Assembly (NCBI GenBank): GCA_002345545.1
Contig: DDVW01000003.1
Span: forward strand, 1-64,000
Source of the DNA: Stenotrophomonas sp. UBA2302
GTDB lineage: Bacteria > Pseudomonadota > Gammaproteobacteria > Xanthomonadales > Xanthomonadaceae
Direction: 5' to 3'
DNA length: 64,000 nt
Below, one piece after another: positions 48,856-57,956 of the stretch. The notes under the pieces were generated by a model that had not been told where the DNA came from, did no database searches, and saw nothing but the letters and a program-made list of their open reading frames with translations. A program made the position numbers and the translations under genes. Numbering within the stretch: position 1 is the first letter of the stretch; each line of letters begins with the position of its first letter.

Positions 48856-49203
48856 TTACGGCACCACGGCGGTGATGACGATCTCGATCTTCCAGTCCGG
48901 TTTGGCCAGCTTAGCCTGCACGGTGGCGCGGGCGGGCGTGGCACCGGCCGGCACCCATGCTTCCCAAGCCTGGTTCATGCCGGCGAAATCGGCCATGTCG
49001 GCCAGGAAGATTTCCGCACGCAGGATGTTGGTTTTGTCGGTCACCGCCAGGCGCAGCAGCTCGTCGATGGCGGCCAGCACCTGTTCGGTCTGGCCGACGA
49101 TGTCGGCACTGGTGTCTTCCGGCACCTGCCCGGACAGATAGGCGACCTTGTTGAAGATGGTCATTTCCGACATGCGCGGACCGGTATCGAAGCGCTGGAT
49201 CAT
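48856..49203 (-). CDS. RidA/YjgF family protein
   Basis: 115 residues, RidA fold: VAYLSGQVPEDTSADIVGQTEQVL and the C-terminal ARATVQAKLAKPDWKIEIVITAV, including the arginine (PARATV) that binds the imine carboxylate in active members. It is expected to deaminate enamines/imines. It overlaps the DUF998-like gene upstream by 4 bp, so the pair is co-transcribed. Confidence 0.9.
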   Translation of the reverse strand: MIQRFDTGPRMSEMTIFNKVAYLSGQVPEDTSADIVGQTEQVLAAIDELLRLAVTDKTNILRAEIFLADMADFAGMNQAWEAWVPAGATPARATVQAKLAKPDWKIEIVITAVVP

Positions 49204-49868
49204 GGGGCTGATTCCCTGTGGTGAGAGTGGCCGTTATTGTGACCTGAACCGGAAGTTTCAGCTGGTTCTTTGCGCCCGGCGCGCCACAACGCGAGGGTGA
49301 CCATCAGCAGCCAGCCCACCACCAGCGCAATCACCAGCTTCTGCCCCAGTCCACGCGGACTGGCGCGCCACAGCACATGCCCCCACAGCGCGGCGAAGGT
49401 CAGCCACGCCCACCACCACGCCGGACGATGCCAGCGGCGCCAGCGCGCGTCGCGACCGAAACACCAGGCCTGCACCAGCATCGCCACGGTCACGCACAGG
49501 AACGCCATCTGCGCCGACAGTCCGTGTACCAGCGGCGCCAGCAACGGGGTATACGCCGGCAGCCAGCTGTCGCCGATCGCCACCCCCGCCAGTCCCAGCC
49601 CGGCCATGCCGAACAGCGCGACCGGCAGGCCACGACGGGCAGCCCCACGCAGCTGCCCGTACAGGCTCCCGCCCAGCAGGATTATTCCCACTGCCAGAAA
49701 GCAGTAGGCGCTGCGCAACCACAGCCCGCCGGGACCGTGCAGGTACAGGCTGAGCGTGGCACGCACCCAGTCCAGATCGCTGCGGACGAACTGCAGCCAC
49801 GTCGCCGTGACGGCGAACAGCAACACTGCGACAAGCACCGTCGGCGCCGCGCATCGTTTCAATCGCAT
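49200..49868 (-). CDS. DUF998-like membrane protein
   Basis: About 222 residues from ATG 49868 (a TTG at 49892 is also in frame). Six helices are predicted: TVLVAVLLFAVTATWLQF, YCFLAVGIILLGGSLYG, LPVALFGMAGLGLAGVAIG and three more. The C-terminus is polar and His-rich (HNNGHSHHRE). The family function is unknown. Its stop overlaps the ridA start. Confidence 0.75.
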   Translation of the reverse strand: MRLKRCAAPTVLVAVLLFAVTATWLQFVRSDLDWVRATLSLYLHGPGGLWLRSAYCFLAVGIILLGGSLYGQLRGAARRGLPVALFGMAGLGLAGVAIGDSWLPAYTPLLAPLVHGLSAQMAFLCVTVAMLVQAWCFGRDARWRRWHRPAWWWAWLTFAALWGHVLWRASPRGLGQKLVIALVVGWLLMVTLALWRAGRKEPAETSGSGHNNGHSHHRESAP

Positions 49869-49955
49869 GGGCAGGGAGGCAGGCAGGGGCAAGCTGATCC
49901 GGGAGCCGGCGGCGGGATGGAGTACCCGCCTATCGTCACGGCAGGCATTCCGCGG

Positions 49956-50150
49956 TCAGCCTTCCACGTCCGGATGCCGCTGCTGCCATTCGGCCAGCGC
50001 CTGCCGGTACCGGCTCACCTCTTCGGCATACAGGTCCAGCACGCACAGCGGGCAGCCACTGTCGCAGCACTCGTTCGGACCGGGTTTCTCCGGCGGTTGC
50101 GGACGCGGGTCCGGATCAGGAAGGGGAATCACATCGGCCACAGACATCAC
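49956..50150 (-). CDS. Oxidoreductase-like domain protein
   Basis: 64 residues. The motif PEKPGPNECCDSGCPLCVLD with LYAEEVSRYRQALAEWQQRHP matches the short oxidoreductase-like (PF09791-type) domain. Four clustered cysteines may bind a metal. Its function is unknown. It lies 41 bp downstream of the HD-domain gene, same strand. Confidence 0.8.
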   Translation of the reverse strand: MMSVADVIPLPDPDPRPQPPEKPGPNECCDSGCPLCVLDLYAEEVSRYRQALAEWQQRHPDVEG

Positions 50151-50191
50151 ACCGGCAGTTCATCGACCCTCATTCTAGCCAGCGGTGCCGC

Positions 50192-50791
50192 TCATGCCGT
50201 AACCCGCCGCAGGTTGGCGCGGGCCGCCGCGTCATAGCGGTCGTGGAAGAAGTCGCTGAAGAAGATGCGTGGTTGTGCCAGCACGCCTTTCAGGAACCGG
50301 CGACGGTTGAGCCGGAACAGGAAGCCGGGCACCTTGCCGCGATATTCCTCGGCGATGCCCCGGTCATAGGCGTCGAACACCGCTTCCGGTGCGCCGAGGA
50401 TGGCCATATCGCTGTCCAGGAACAGCGCGGCATCGGCATCGAGTTCCTCGGCGCGCAGGCTGCCATGGCGCGCGGTCAGTTCGATCAACGCCATCACCCG
50501 TGCCACATCGACATCGCTGTCGGCCAGCCAGCGCGTGATCGCCACCTGTGCCAGCTGCGCCGAACGCAGCTCGTTGTCGCTGCGCCCGGCCTCGTAGATC
50601 GCATCATGGAACAGCACCGCCAGCAGCACTTCCAGCGGCTGCTGCCAGCCGGGGCCGGCGGCGACATCGCGGTAGTGGTGCAGCAGCGCCTGTACATGGG
50701 CGAAGTTGTGATAGGCCCGCGGCGGTTGCGCGTAGGCGGTTTTCACTTCGGCCAGCAGCGGCGGTGGCAGTGACAGCAGCAGATCGTCCAT
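50192..50791 (-). CDS. HD-domain metal-dependent phosphohydrolase-like protein
   Basis: 199 residues. YHNFAHVQALLHHY and LLAVLFHDAIYEAGRSDNELRSAQLA form the histidine/aspartate metal site of a predicted HD-superfamily hydrolase. The substrate is unknown. ATG 50791. It is separated by 62 bp from the 2'-5' RNA-ligase-like gene, same strand. Confidence 0.85.
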   Translation of the reverse strand: MDDLLLSLPPPLLAEVKTAYAQPPRAYHNFAHVQALLHHYRDVAAGPGWQQPLEVLLAVLFHDAIYEAGRSDNELRSAQLAQVAITRWLADSDVDVARVMALIELTARHGSLRAEELDADAALFLDSDMAILGAPEAVFDAYDRGIAEEYRGKVPGFLFRLNRRRFLKGVLAQPRIFFSDFFHDRYDAAARANLRRVTA

Positions 50792-50853
50792 ACCCGCATC
50801 TTCGCAGGCCGGCGCGTGGCTGCAAGCCCGCTACCGCACCTTGGCGCGCCTGC

Positions 50854-51441
50854 TCAGCCCAGTTGCCAGCGCCCTTCGAGCTGGTAACGGGTCTGGCCGA
50901 GGAAGCTGCGGATCAGCACGAATTCGCGCACGAACCAGCGCAGCGGCTGCACCGGCTGCAACGGCAGGCGCCGCTTGTCGTACAGCAGCGTGATGTGCGG
51001 GGTGAAACGGGTGTCGGGCTTGCCACCAACGCCCTGCAGGCAGCGTGCCAGCTCGGCGTGCAGTTCATGCAGCAGTTCGGCGCCATAGTCGCTGCGCAGC
51101 ACGAACGGATTCTGCCGGTTGCCGGCAAAGCTGCCGGCCTGGTCGAAACAGACCTCGAATTCAGGCATGCGCACCCGCGCCGCCGCCTGCTGCACCCGTG
51201 CCAGCAGGCTCGGCGGCAGGCCGGCGTAATCGCCCAGATGATGCAGGGTGACATGCAGGCGTTCGCGCGCCAGCGGATGGCCGGCCAGACCATGGTCCTC
51301 ACGCAACCCTTCGGCCAGCTCGACAATCCGCGCGGCGGTGGCCGGGTCCGGCATCACCGCGAAGAACAGCCGCTCGGTGGGAATGTCGCTGCCAAGGCCC
51401 AGCGAAAGCTGCGCCTCGGAAGAAGGGAGATAGTTGGTCAT
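50854..51441 (-). CDS. thpR: 2H phosphoesterase, RNA 2',3'-cyclic phosphodiesterase (ThpR-like)
   Basis: 195 residues with the two diagnostic HxT motifs, RLHVTLHHLGDY and FTPHITLLYDKR, of the 2'-5' RNA ligase/ThpR family. E. coli ThpR opens 2',3'-cyclic phosphates. ATG 51441 (MTNYLPSS); longer frames lack support. It is divergent from the TPR gene across 275 bp containing a dyad and DnaA boxes. Confidence 0.9.
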   Translation of the reverse strand: MTNYLPSSEAQLSLGLGSDIPTERLFFAVMPDPATAARIVELAEGLREDHGLAGHPLARERLHVTLHHLGDYAGLPPSLLARVQQAAARVRMPEFEVCFDQAGSFAGNRQNPFVLRSDYGAELLHELHAELARCLQGVGGKPDTRFTPHITLLYDKRRLPLQPVQPLRWFVREFVLIRSFLGQTRYQLEGRWQLG

Positions 51442-51542
51442 GGTGGGACGTGAAAGGCCGGCCGGCGCGAAGCTGTCCTTGCCGCGGACAAGACTGTCTG
51501 GGGCCGCGGATACTAGCAGACCCCACCCGCAACGGCCCGGCA

Positions 51543-51561
51543 CTGGTCAATTTTTGACCAG
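51543..51561. promoter_or_regulatory. 19-bp perfect dyad (candidate operator)
   Basis: CTGGTCAA-TTT-TTGACCAG is perfectly symmetric and lies in the divergent promoter region between thpR and the TPR gene. It has operator-like size, but no regulator is identified. Confidence 0.45.
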
Positions 51562-51598
51562 GCTTCGCAAGGCCGCGCCGGACAAGGCGCTGCGCCGC

Positions 51599-51607
51599 TT
51601 ATCCACA
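51599..51607 (+). promoter_or_regulatory. DnaA box (TTATCCACA)
   Basis: A perfect DnaA box. A one-mismatch copy (TCATCCACA) is present inverted at 51636-51644, and TGGTCCACA at 51622-51630. No AT-rich unwinding region is evident, so a replication origin is unlikely. Confidence 0.5.
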
Positions 51608-51715
51608 CCTTTGCCAAGTGCTGGTCCACACCCCCTGTGGATGAACGGCGTACAGCGCCATCACACCTCCACAGGCATACACTGGCGGCGTCACAACCGC
51701 ATCCGGGTGGTCGCC

Positions 51716-52810
51716 ATGACCGGTTGGAATGCCCTGCTCCTGCTCGCCACCACGGGCCTTGCGCCTGTGCCGCCCACTGCGCCCCTTGAAGTGCCACCCG
51801 CCGCCGAGGTGATGCGCATTCCACCGGAGCTGCAAGCGCAACTGCAGGCGCGGGTGATCCGCCCCGCCAACTCGCCGGAACAGCGCCTGCAGCGACTGGT
51901 CGAACTGGTGTTCCAGCCTGACGGACTGGCCCTGCAGTACGACCCCGAGGCGACCTTGAGCGTGGGCGAAGTGTGGCGCCAGCGCCGCGCCAACTGCCTG
52001 TCATTCTCGCTGCTGTTCGTGGCGCTGGCGCGCGAGATCGGCGTGGAGGCGCGCCTGCAGGAAGTCGGCCAGGTGGTCACCTGGTACCAGGACCGCGGGC
52101 TGCTGTTCAACGCCGGCCACGTCAATGTCGGCATGCGCGTGCAGGGCCGCCACGCCACGCTGGACCTGGACCGCAACGTGCTCTATGACCGCCGCGGACC
52201 GCGTGCGATTTCCGACCAGCGCGCACTGGCGCATTTCTACAACAACCTCGGTGCCGACCATCTGGCCGCCCATGACCCCGCCCTGGCACGCCGGTATTTC
52301 GAAGCGTCGCTGCGGATGGAGCCGCGCTTCGTCCCGGCCTGGAACAATCTCGGCGTGCTCGACTCGCGCAGTGGCGACAACGTGGCCGCCACCCGCGATT
52401 TCGACAGGGCGCTGGCGATCGACCGCAACCACCCTTCGGCACTGTCCAATGCCAGTGCGCTGTTCATCCGGCTGGGCGACACGGCCCGCGCGGCGCCACT
52501 GCAGAAACGGCTGGCACAGGTGCGCAAACGCGACCCGTTGTATCAATTCATGCTGGGAACCGAAGCGGAGCATGCCGGCGACTACGCACAGGCCGTGCGC
52601 TACTACCGCGCGGCGGTGGGGCTGCACGGCAACGCCCACCAGTTCCATTTCGGGCTGGCCCGCGCCTATTTCCTCAACGGCAACAACCGCGCGGCCGGGC
52701 GGGAAATGGAACGCGCGCGGCGGCTGGCCGATACCACCGGGCAGCGCGCGCGTTACCAGGCCAAGCTGGACAGCCTGCGGCGGCTCCAGGCCCGCCGCAG
52801 CGTCCATTGA
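51716..52810 (+). CDS. Transglutaminase-like protein with TPR repeats
   Basis: 364 residues. A hydrophobic N-terminus (WNALLLLATTGLAPV) may be a signal. Residues ~80-170 hold a transglutaminase-like catalytic triad: Cys in RRANCLSFSLLFVALAREIG, His in FNAGHVNVGM and Asp in LDLDRN. Several TPR units follow (AHFYNNLGADHLAAHD, FVPAWNNLGVLDSRSG, QAVRYYRAAVGLHG). It may act on peptides or as an assembly factor. ATG 51716; upstream residues in the open frame look noncoding. Confidence 0.8.
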   Translation: MTGWNALLLLATTGLAPVPPTAPLEVPPAAEVMRIPPELQAQLQARVIRPANSPEQRLQRLVELVFQPDGLALQYDPEATLSVGEVWRQRRANCLSFSLLFVALAREIGVEARLQEVGQVVTWYQDRGLLFNAGHVNVGMRVQGRHATLDLDRNVLYDRRGPRAISDQRALAHFYNNLGADHLAAHDPALARRYFEASLRMEPRFVPAWNNLGVLDSRSGDNVAATRDFDRALAIDRNHPSALSNASALFIRLGDTARAAPLQKRLAQVRKRDPLYQFMLGTEAEHAGDYAQAVRYYRAAVGLHGNAHQFHFGLARAYFLNGNNRAAGREMERARRLADTTGQRARYQAKLDSLRRLQARRSVH

Positions 52811-52819
52811 AGCGCGGGC

Positions 52820-53152
52820 TCAGGCCTTGCGCAGGAAACAGGTCTTCAGCACCAGCCCCTTGATCTTGTCCGAGTTGCCCTCGATGTTCTCCGGATCGTC
52901 CTCGACCAGGCGGATGTTGCGGATCACCGTGCCCTGCTTGAGCGGGATCGAGGAACCCTTGACCTTCAGGTCCTTGATGACGGTGACGGTATCGCCGGCC
53001 ACCAGCACATTGCCGTTGCTGTCACGCACCACCATCGCATCGGCATCGGCTTCGCCGGGCATCCATTCGTGGCCGCAGTCGGCGCAGATCCACAGCGCGC
53101 CATCGGGATAGACGTTCTCCAGCGAACACTGCGGGCAGGATGAGGTAGGCAT
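52820..53152 (-). CDS. PhnA/YjdM family zinc-ribbon protein
   Basis: 110 residues. The N-terminal zinc ribbon (CPQCSLENVYPDGALWICADCGHEW) is followed by the KOW-like PhnA domain (NVLVAGDTVTVIKDLKVKGS, KGLVLKTCFLRKA). Despite the old name, a role in phosphonate use is doubtful. ATG 53152; convergent with the TPR gene. Confidence 0.92.
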   Translation of the reverse strand: MPTSSCPQCSLENVYPDGALWICADCGHEWMPGEADADAMVVRDSNGNVLVAGDTVTVIKDLKVKGSSIPLKQGTVIRNIRLVEDDPENIEGNSDKIKGLVLKTCFLRKA

Positions 53153-53316
53153 GGTGTCTCCAGGACAGCGTGAAAGACCCGGTATTGTAGCCGCTCGGGC
53201 CCATGCTCCCCGCGCACGCCATGCGCCCGCCAGCGCTATCCACCTGAACCATGGGCCATGGCCCGCCGCGCCACCCGTAGTAAAGTGCGCGGCCGCTTTC
53301 CGCATGACTCGGCCAG

Positions 53317-54675
53317 ATGAAACTCGGCATCGATTTCGGCACCAGCAATTCCGCCGCTGCCGCCCATATCGACGGCACCTCCGTTCCGATCCGTTTCGGC
53401 GAGGCGCTACAGTTCCGCACCACGGTGTATTTCCCCGGGGTGATGCGCGACCCCAACGATTTCGAACTGACCCCGGCACTGGAACAGCAGGTCGAGCAAC
53501 TGGTCGAATCGGCGCGCCGCGACATCCGCGCCAGCGGCATCAGCCGCCGCCCCGAACAGCTGCGTGCCGATGCGCTGCGCGTGGTGCGCCGGCAATGGAT
53601 GGAAGAGCGTATCCGCGAGCCGCAAAGCTCCACCACGCTGCTGCAGAACGCGCTGTATGGCGATGAGGCACTGGAAGCCTATTTCGAGGAAAACGAAGGC
53701 AACCTGGTGCAGAGCCCCAAGTCGATGCTCGGCTACAACCTGCATCCACGCGCGCGGCAGACCATCACCGGCATCGCCACCCACATCCTCGAACACATCC
53801 GCCTGACCGCCTCGCGCCAGCTGCGGCACAACGTGCGCAGCGCCGTGCTCGGCCGGCCGGTGCAGTTCCGCAGCTCGATCGGTGCGGCCGGCAACGACCA
53901 GGCGCTGGAGATCCTGCGCAGCGCGGCACTGGCCGCCGGCTTCGATGAGATCGAATTCCTCGAGGAGCCGGCCGCCGCGGCGATGCACTACCACGCGGTC
54001 AGCACGCAACGGCATGAGGCGGTGATTGTCGACGTCGGTGGCGGCACCACCGATATCGCCCATGCCAGTGTCGGCGGTGACAGCGCGCCACAGATCCACC
54101 GCGCCTGGGGCATCGCCCGCGGCGGCACCGATATCGATCTGGCACTGAGCCTGGCCTGTTACATGCCGCTGTTCGGACGCGGCATCACCCGCGTGCCCAC
54201 GCACCACTACGTGGAAGCGGCAACGGTGCAGGACATGACCCGCCAGCGCGATTTCCGCCAGCACGACTACCGCGCGGTGGACGCACCCTACGGTCCGCGC
54301 CTGCAGGCATTGCAGGACACCGGCAACACCGCGCGCCTGTATCGCGCCGTGGAAGACTGCAAGATCGCGCTGAGCACGGACACACTCCACGCCAGCCCGC
54401 TGGATTTCATCGAACCCACGCTGGTCGTGGAGACCGCCGCGCCGCAACTGGCCGACGCCGCGCGTGGCTATCTGGATCAGCTGGAAGCAATGCTGCAACA
54501 GGTCCGCGCCGATATCGGGCCGGCACCGGCGGCGGTGTTCCTGACCGGCGGCATGTCGCGTGCCGGCTATATCCAGCAGACCGCGGCCGGCGTGTTTCCG
54601 GAGGCGACGCTGGTCCAGGGCGATCCCTCGTTCGGCGTCGTGCAGGGGCTGGCACTGGCGGCAAGCCGGGACTGA
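53317..54675 (+). CDS. Hsp70 family protein (YegD-like)
   Basis: 452 residues comprising only an actin-like ATPase domain: phosphate loops GIDFGTSNSAAA and IVDVGGGTTDIAHAS, adenosine motif VFLTGGMSRAGYI. There is no peptide-binding domain, as in E. coli YegD. Role unknown; it may be a chaperone-related ATPase. ATG 53317. Confidence 0.9.
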   Translation: MKLGIDFGTSNSAAAAHIDGTSVPIRFGEALQFRTTVYFPGVMRDPNDFELTPALEQQVEQLVESARRDIRASGISRRPEQLRADALRVVRRQWMEERIREPQSSTTLLQNALYGDEALEAYFEENEGNLVQSPKSMLGYNLHPRARQTITGIATHILEHIRLTASRQLRHNVRSAVLGRPVQFRSSIGAAGNDQALEILRSAALAAGFDEIEFLEEPAAAAMHYHAVSTQRHEAVIVDVGGGTTDIAHASVGGDSAPQIHRAWGIARGGTDIDLALSLACYMPLFGRGITRVPTHHYVEAATVQDMTRQRDFRQHDYRAVDAPYGPRLQALQDTGNTARLYRAVEDCKIALSTDTLHASPLDFIEPTLVVETAAPQLADAARGYLDQLEAMLQQVRADIGPAPAAVFLTGGMSRAGYIQQTAAGVFPEATLVQGDPSFGVVQGLALAASRD

Positions 54676-54817
54676 GCAGGCATCCTCCGCACCATCGCGG
54701 CCGGTATTCCCGGCTGGCGGCAGCGCTCCTGCTCATCGACAATCAGCCCGCGCCGGATAGCGCTTTCCACCGCCGTTCCAGCGCAACACGGCATCACGCC
54801 CCACAAGGATTTCCAGG

Positions 54818-55471
54818 ATGAAGCACTACCTCCCACCCTCGCTGCAGCAGTGGTTCCAACCGATCAACACCGTGGTCGGGATCCTGCTGATCCTGCTCGT
54901 GGCCTGGTTGCTGCGCCGGCTCACGCGTCGCCTGCTGGCCCGCCTGGGCCGGCACTACACGCTGCCGGCACAGATCGAGGTGGCGATCCGGCGACTATCC
55001 AATTTCGTCATCTGGACCGCCACGGTGCTGGCCCTGCTCAACCAGATCGGCGTCGCCCCGTCGGTGTTGTGGACGGCATTCACCGGCTTTGCCGCCGTCG
55101 GCGCGGTGGCGTTCTTCGCCGCCTGGAGCGTGCTGTCCAACATCTTCTGCACCTTCCTGATTTTCACCACCCGGCCATTCCGCCTCGGCGACTGGATCGA
55201 GCTGCTGGAAAATGGTGAAAAGCCCGGCCTGAAGGGCCAGGTCATCGACATCAACCTGATCTACACCACCCTGCAGGAAGTCGGCGCCCCTGCCGGCACC
55301 ACCCTGATGCAGATCCCCAACAGCCTGTTCTTCCAGCGCGGCCTGCGCCGCTGGAAGCCCGGCAGCGAGCCGGCCAGCAGCACGCCAACGCTTCCGGCGG
55401 AAGGCATTCCTGCTGCCAGCGCATACCCGGCGACCGGTGGCTCGATGGCTGCACCCAAGGAAGATGCGTGA
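54818..55471 (+). CDS. Short MscS family mechanosensitive channel
   Basis: 217 residues with helices about 16-33, 60-77 and the pore-type segment AFTGFAAVGAVAFFAAWSVLSNIFCTFLIF, then the beta domain RPFRLGDWIELLE. E. coli MscS has 286 residues; here the C-terminal vestibule is cut short and replaced by a Pro/Ser/Ala tail (PASSTPTLPAEGIPAASAYP). It may be a minimal channel or a C-terminally shortened one. AAGGA precedes the ATG. Confidence 0.85.
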   Translation: MKHYLPPSLQQWFQPINTVVGILLILLVAWLLRRLTRRLLARLGRHYTLPAQIEVAIRRLSNFVIWTATVLALLNQIGVAPSVLWTAFTGFAAVGAVAFFAAWSVLSNIFCTFLIFTTRPFRLGDWIELLENGEKPGLKGQVIDINLIYTTLQEVGAPAGTTLMQIPNSLFFQRGLRRWKPGSEPASSTPTLPAEGIPAASAYPATGGSMAAPKEDA

Positions 55472-55558
55472 TCGCCCGCACAACATCGGCGCCTGCGCTT
55501 TGACAGCAGGTGAGCGCCCTTGCCACGCTCGCCCGCTGTTTGCCAAGGAAGTCATCAG

Positions 55559-56146
55559 ATGAAGCCGTTGTCCCCGGTTTTGACCCCATTGCTGTTGTGC
55601 GTGCTGGTGGCCGCCATCGGCCTCACCTGCAGCGTCAGCGCGCAGGCCCGCGCCGCCGACACCCTCGCGCTGGCCACGCTTTCCGATCCCGATCACGACA
55701 GCGACGCGGATCTGGATGAAATGGACGATGACGACATGTCGCTCGATGCCGACGGCAACTTCGACCCGGCCGCGCATGTGCGCCGTCAGCTCGCCCGGCA
55801 GCCCACGGCGCGCGGCAGCGGTGGCCCGCCGCAGGCATGCTTGCTCAGTGGCCGCGTCACCCTCGCCGGCCACACCGAGGACATCCGTGATTGCATGGCC
55901 TCCGGCGGGCGCTACTCCAAGGCCGAATTCGAGCGTGCCTGCGAAGGGCTGGCCAACGGGCTGAACGTTGCCGGCAACGCGCCGGCGCGCATCGACTACC
56001 TGCCACGCTGCCCCACGCCTGCACAGGGCAGCTGCCGCAATTTCATGAACTCGGGCATGGATGCGTACTACTACCAGCGCACCGACCTCACCCCGCTGCC
56101 GGCCTCCTGCGCCGGTGCGGGCGGTACCTGGGTACCGGCCGGCTGA
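55559..56146 (+). CDS. Hypothetical secreted protein with acidic, Ca-site-like segment
   Basis: 195 residues; signal peptide about 1-33. Residues ~42-69 contain an extreme Asp cluster (DPDHDSDADLDEMDDDDMSL) with the spacing DxDxDxDxDLDE seen in calcium loops. The C-terminal half has six cysteines (ACLLSG, RDCMAS, RACEGL, PRCPTP, GSCRNF, ASCAGA), consistent with three disulfides. I do not recognise a family. ATG 55559 has AAGGAA upstream. Confidence 0.7.
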   Translation: MKPLSPVLTPLLLCVLVAAIGLTCSVSAQARAADTLALATLSDPDHDSDADLDEMDDDDMSLDADGNFDPAAHVRRQLARQPTARGSGGPPQACLLSGRVTLAGHTEDIRDCMASGGRYSKAEFERACEGLANGLNVAGNAPARIDYLPRCPTPAQGSCRNFMNSGMDAYYYQRTDLTPLPASCAGAGGTWVPAG

Positions 56147-56341
56147 CACCCACGCCATGCCTGCGGGGACGACCGGGCTTACCGGTTCGTCCACCGCAAT
56201 GCCCTGCCCCGGAGTGCTGCGGGCGGCAGGAGCGGTTCCACAGCCCTGGCGTGATGGGCTGCTGCGTTTCATCCGCATCCGCTTTGCGCGTGCGAAAATT
56301 CCCGCACTGACCGCCCCCACCGGTCGCCGCTCCAGCTCTCG

Positions 56342-57601
56342 ATGCCTTCTTCTCCGGTTTCCTCCTGCCCTGCCCCACAGGCCGGCGACGCTGTTCCCGT
56401 TTCCGCAATCCACGCTCCGCGCAATGACCGCCAGCGCTGGCTCAGCGTCATCGCGCTGGCGCTGGCCGCCTTTATTTTCAACACCACCGAGTTCGTCCCG
56501 GTCGGGCTGCTGAGCGATATCGGCGCCAGCTTCGGCAAGCCGATCGAGCAGGTCGGGCTGATGCTGACGATCTATGCGTGGGTGGTCGCGCTGACCTCGC
56601 TGCCGTGCATGCTGCTGACCCGCAACTTCGACCGCCGCCGTCTGCTGCTGGGCGTGTTCGCCCTGTTCATCGCCAGCCATGTGCTCTCGGGTGTGGCCTG
56701 GAGCTATCCGGTGCTGATGGCCAGCCGCATCGGCATCGCCCTGGCGCATGCGGTGTTCTGGTCGATCACCGCCTCGCTGGCGGTGCGCGTGGCACCGGAA
56801 GGCAAACGCCCGCAGGCACTGGGCCTGCTGGCCACCGGCACCTCGGTGGCGATGGTGCTGGGCATTCCGCTGGGCCGCATCGTCGGTGAATGGCTGGGCT
56901 GGCGCATCACCTTCATGGCCATCGGCGGGGTCTCGCTGCTGGTGATGCTGGTGCTGGCACGGCTGCTGCCGGCCCTGCCCAGCCAGAACAGCGGTTCAGC
57001 CAGCAGCATTCCACTGCTGCTGCGACGCCCGGCGCTGATGGCGCTGTACCTGCTGGTGATGGTGGTGGTTGCCGCACAGTTCACCGGCTACAGCTATATC
57101 GAACCGTTCGTGCAGGCCATCGGCGGCTTCGATGCGCACGTCACCACGCTGGTACTGCTGCTGTTCGGTGGCATGGGGTTTGCCGGCAGCGTACTGTTCT
57201 CGCGCTACGGTCTGCGCTGGCCGCGCGGTTTCCTGCTGACGGCCATTGGCACCCTGGCCGCCTGCCTGTTGCTGCTGCGGCCTGGCCTGGGCAACCTGGG
57301 CGCGCTGTACCTGCTGGTTTCGGTGTGGGGCGTGGCGATGATCTGCTTCTCGCTGTCGATGCAGTCCAAGGTGCTGCATCTGGCCTCGGATGCGACCGAT
57401 GTGGCGATGGCGCTGTTCTCGGGCATCTTCAATATCGGCATCGGCGCCGGCGCGCTGATCGGCAGCCAGGTCAGTCTGCATCTGGGCATGCAGCATATCG
57501 GCCTGGCCGGTGGCCTGATCGCCAGCGCCGGTGGACTGTGGTGGCTGCTGGCGATGCTGCGCTGGCGCGACAGCTTCCAGCTGCGCGTGGACCATCGCTG
57601 A
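56342..57601 (+). CDS. sotB: MFS sugar efflux transporter SotB-like
   Basis: 419 residues with twelve predicted helices. The first helix [22 protein letters not shown] is the SotB/YdeA signature ([11 protein letters not shown]), and the MFS A-motif region follows ([18 protein letters not shown]). SotB exports arabinose and related sugars in E. coli. ATG 56342; the first ~28 residues are polar and variable. Confidence 0.88.
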   Translation: MPSSPVSSCPAPQAGDAVPVSAIHAPRNDRQRWLSVIALALAAFIFNTTEFVPVGLLSDIGASFGKPIEQVGLMLTIYAWVVALTSLPCMLLTRNFDRRRLLLGVFALFIASHVLSGVAWSYPVLMASRIGIALAHAVFWSITASLAVRVAPEGKRPQALGLLATGTSVAMVLGIPLGRIVGEWLGWRITFMAIGGVSLLVMLVLARLLPALPSQNSGSASSIPLLLRRPALMALYLLVMVVVAAQFTGYSYIEPFVQAIGGFDAHVTTLVLLLFGGMGFAGSVLFSRYGLRWPRGFLLTAIGTLAACLLLLRPGLGNLGALYLLVSVWGVAMICFSLSMQSKVLHLASDATDVAMALFSGIFNIGIGAGALIGSQVSLHLGMQHIGLAGGLIASAGGLWWLLAMLRWRDSFQLRVDHR

Positions 57602-57619
57602 AGGTTGCGCCGGCAACGG

Positions 57620-57883
57620 CTACCGCAGCTGGCTGTCCTTGCTGCCGCGCCGGTTGTAGCCGCTGAACGCCTCGTCTTCGTCCTGCGCCTGCTGGCAGGC
57701 GACGCACAACCGCACGCCGGGCACCGCCTTGCGCCGCGCCTCGGGGATCGGCGCGTCGCATTCCTCGCAGTGCTCAAGTCCAGGCCCGCTGGGCAGGCGG
57801 CTGCGGGCGCGCTTGATCGCGTCCTCCACCGTCGCGTCGATCTGATCCTGAACGGCGGTATCGCCCGCCCAACCGGTGGCCAT
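57620..57883 (-). CDS. DksA/TraR-type C4 zinc-finger protein
   Basis: 87 residues. The zinc finger CEECDAPIPEARRKAVPGVRLCVACQ is canonical; the coiled coil of true DksA is absent. It resembles YbiI-type short members. ATG 57883; convergent with sotB. Confidence 0.88.
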   Translation of the reverse strand: MATGWAGDTAVQDQIDATVEDAIKRARSRLPSGPGLEHCEECDAPIPEARRKAVPGVRLCVACQQAQDEDEAFSGYNRRGSKDSQLR

Positions 57884-57956
57884 GGCTGCCGACTCCGAAG
57901 TGACCGGACTGCAGACTAGCGCAGTTGCTTGAACACCGGATCAACGCTGCCGCGGT

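Noticed and set aside
51541..51660. Chromosomal replication origin suggested by the DnaA boxes
   Set aside because: Too few boxes, no AT-rich unwinding region, and no dnaA, dnaN or gyrB nearby.
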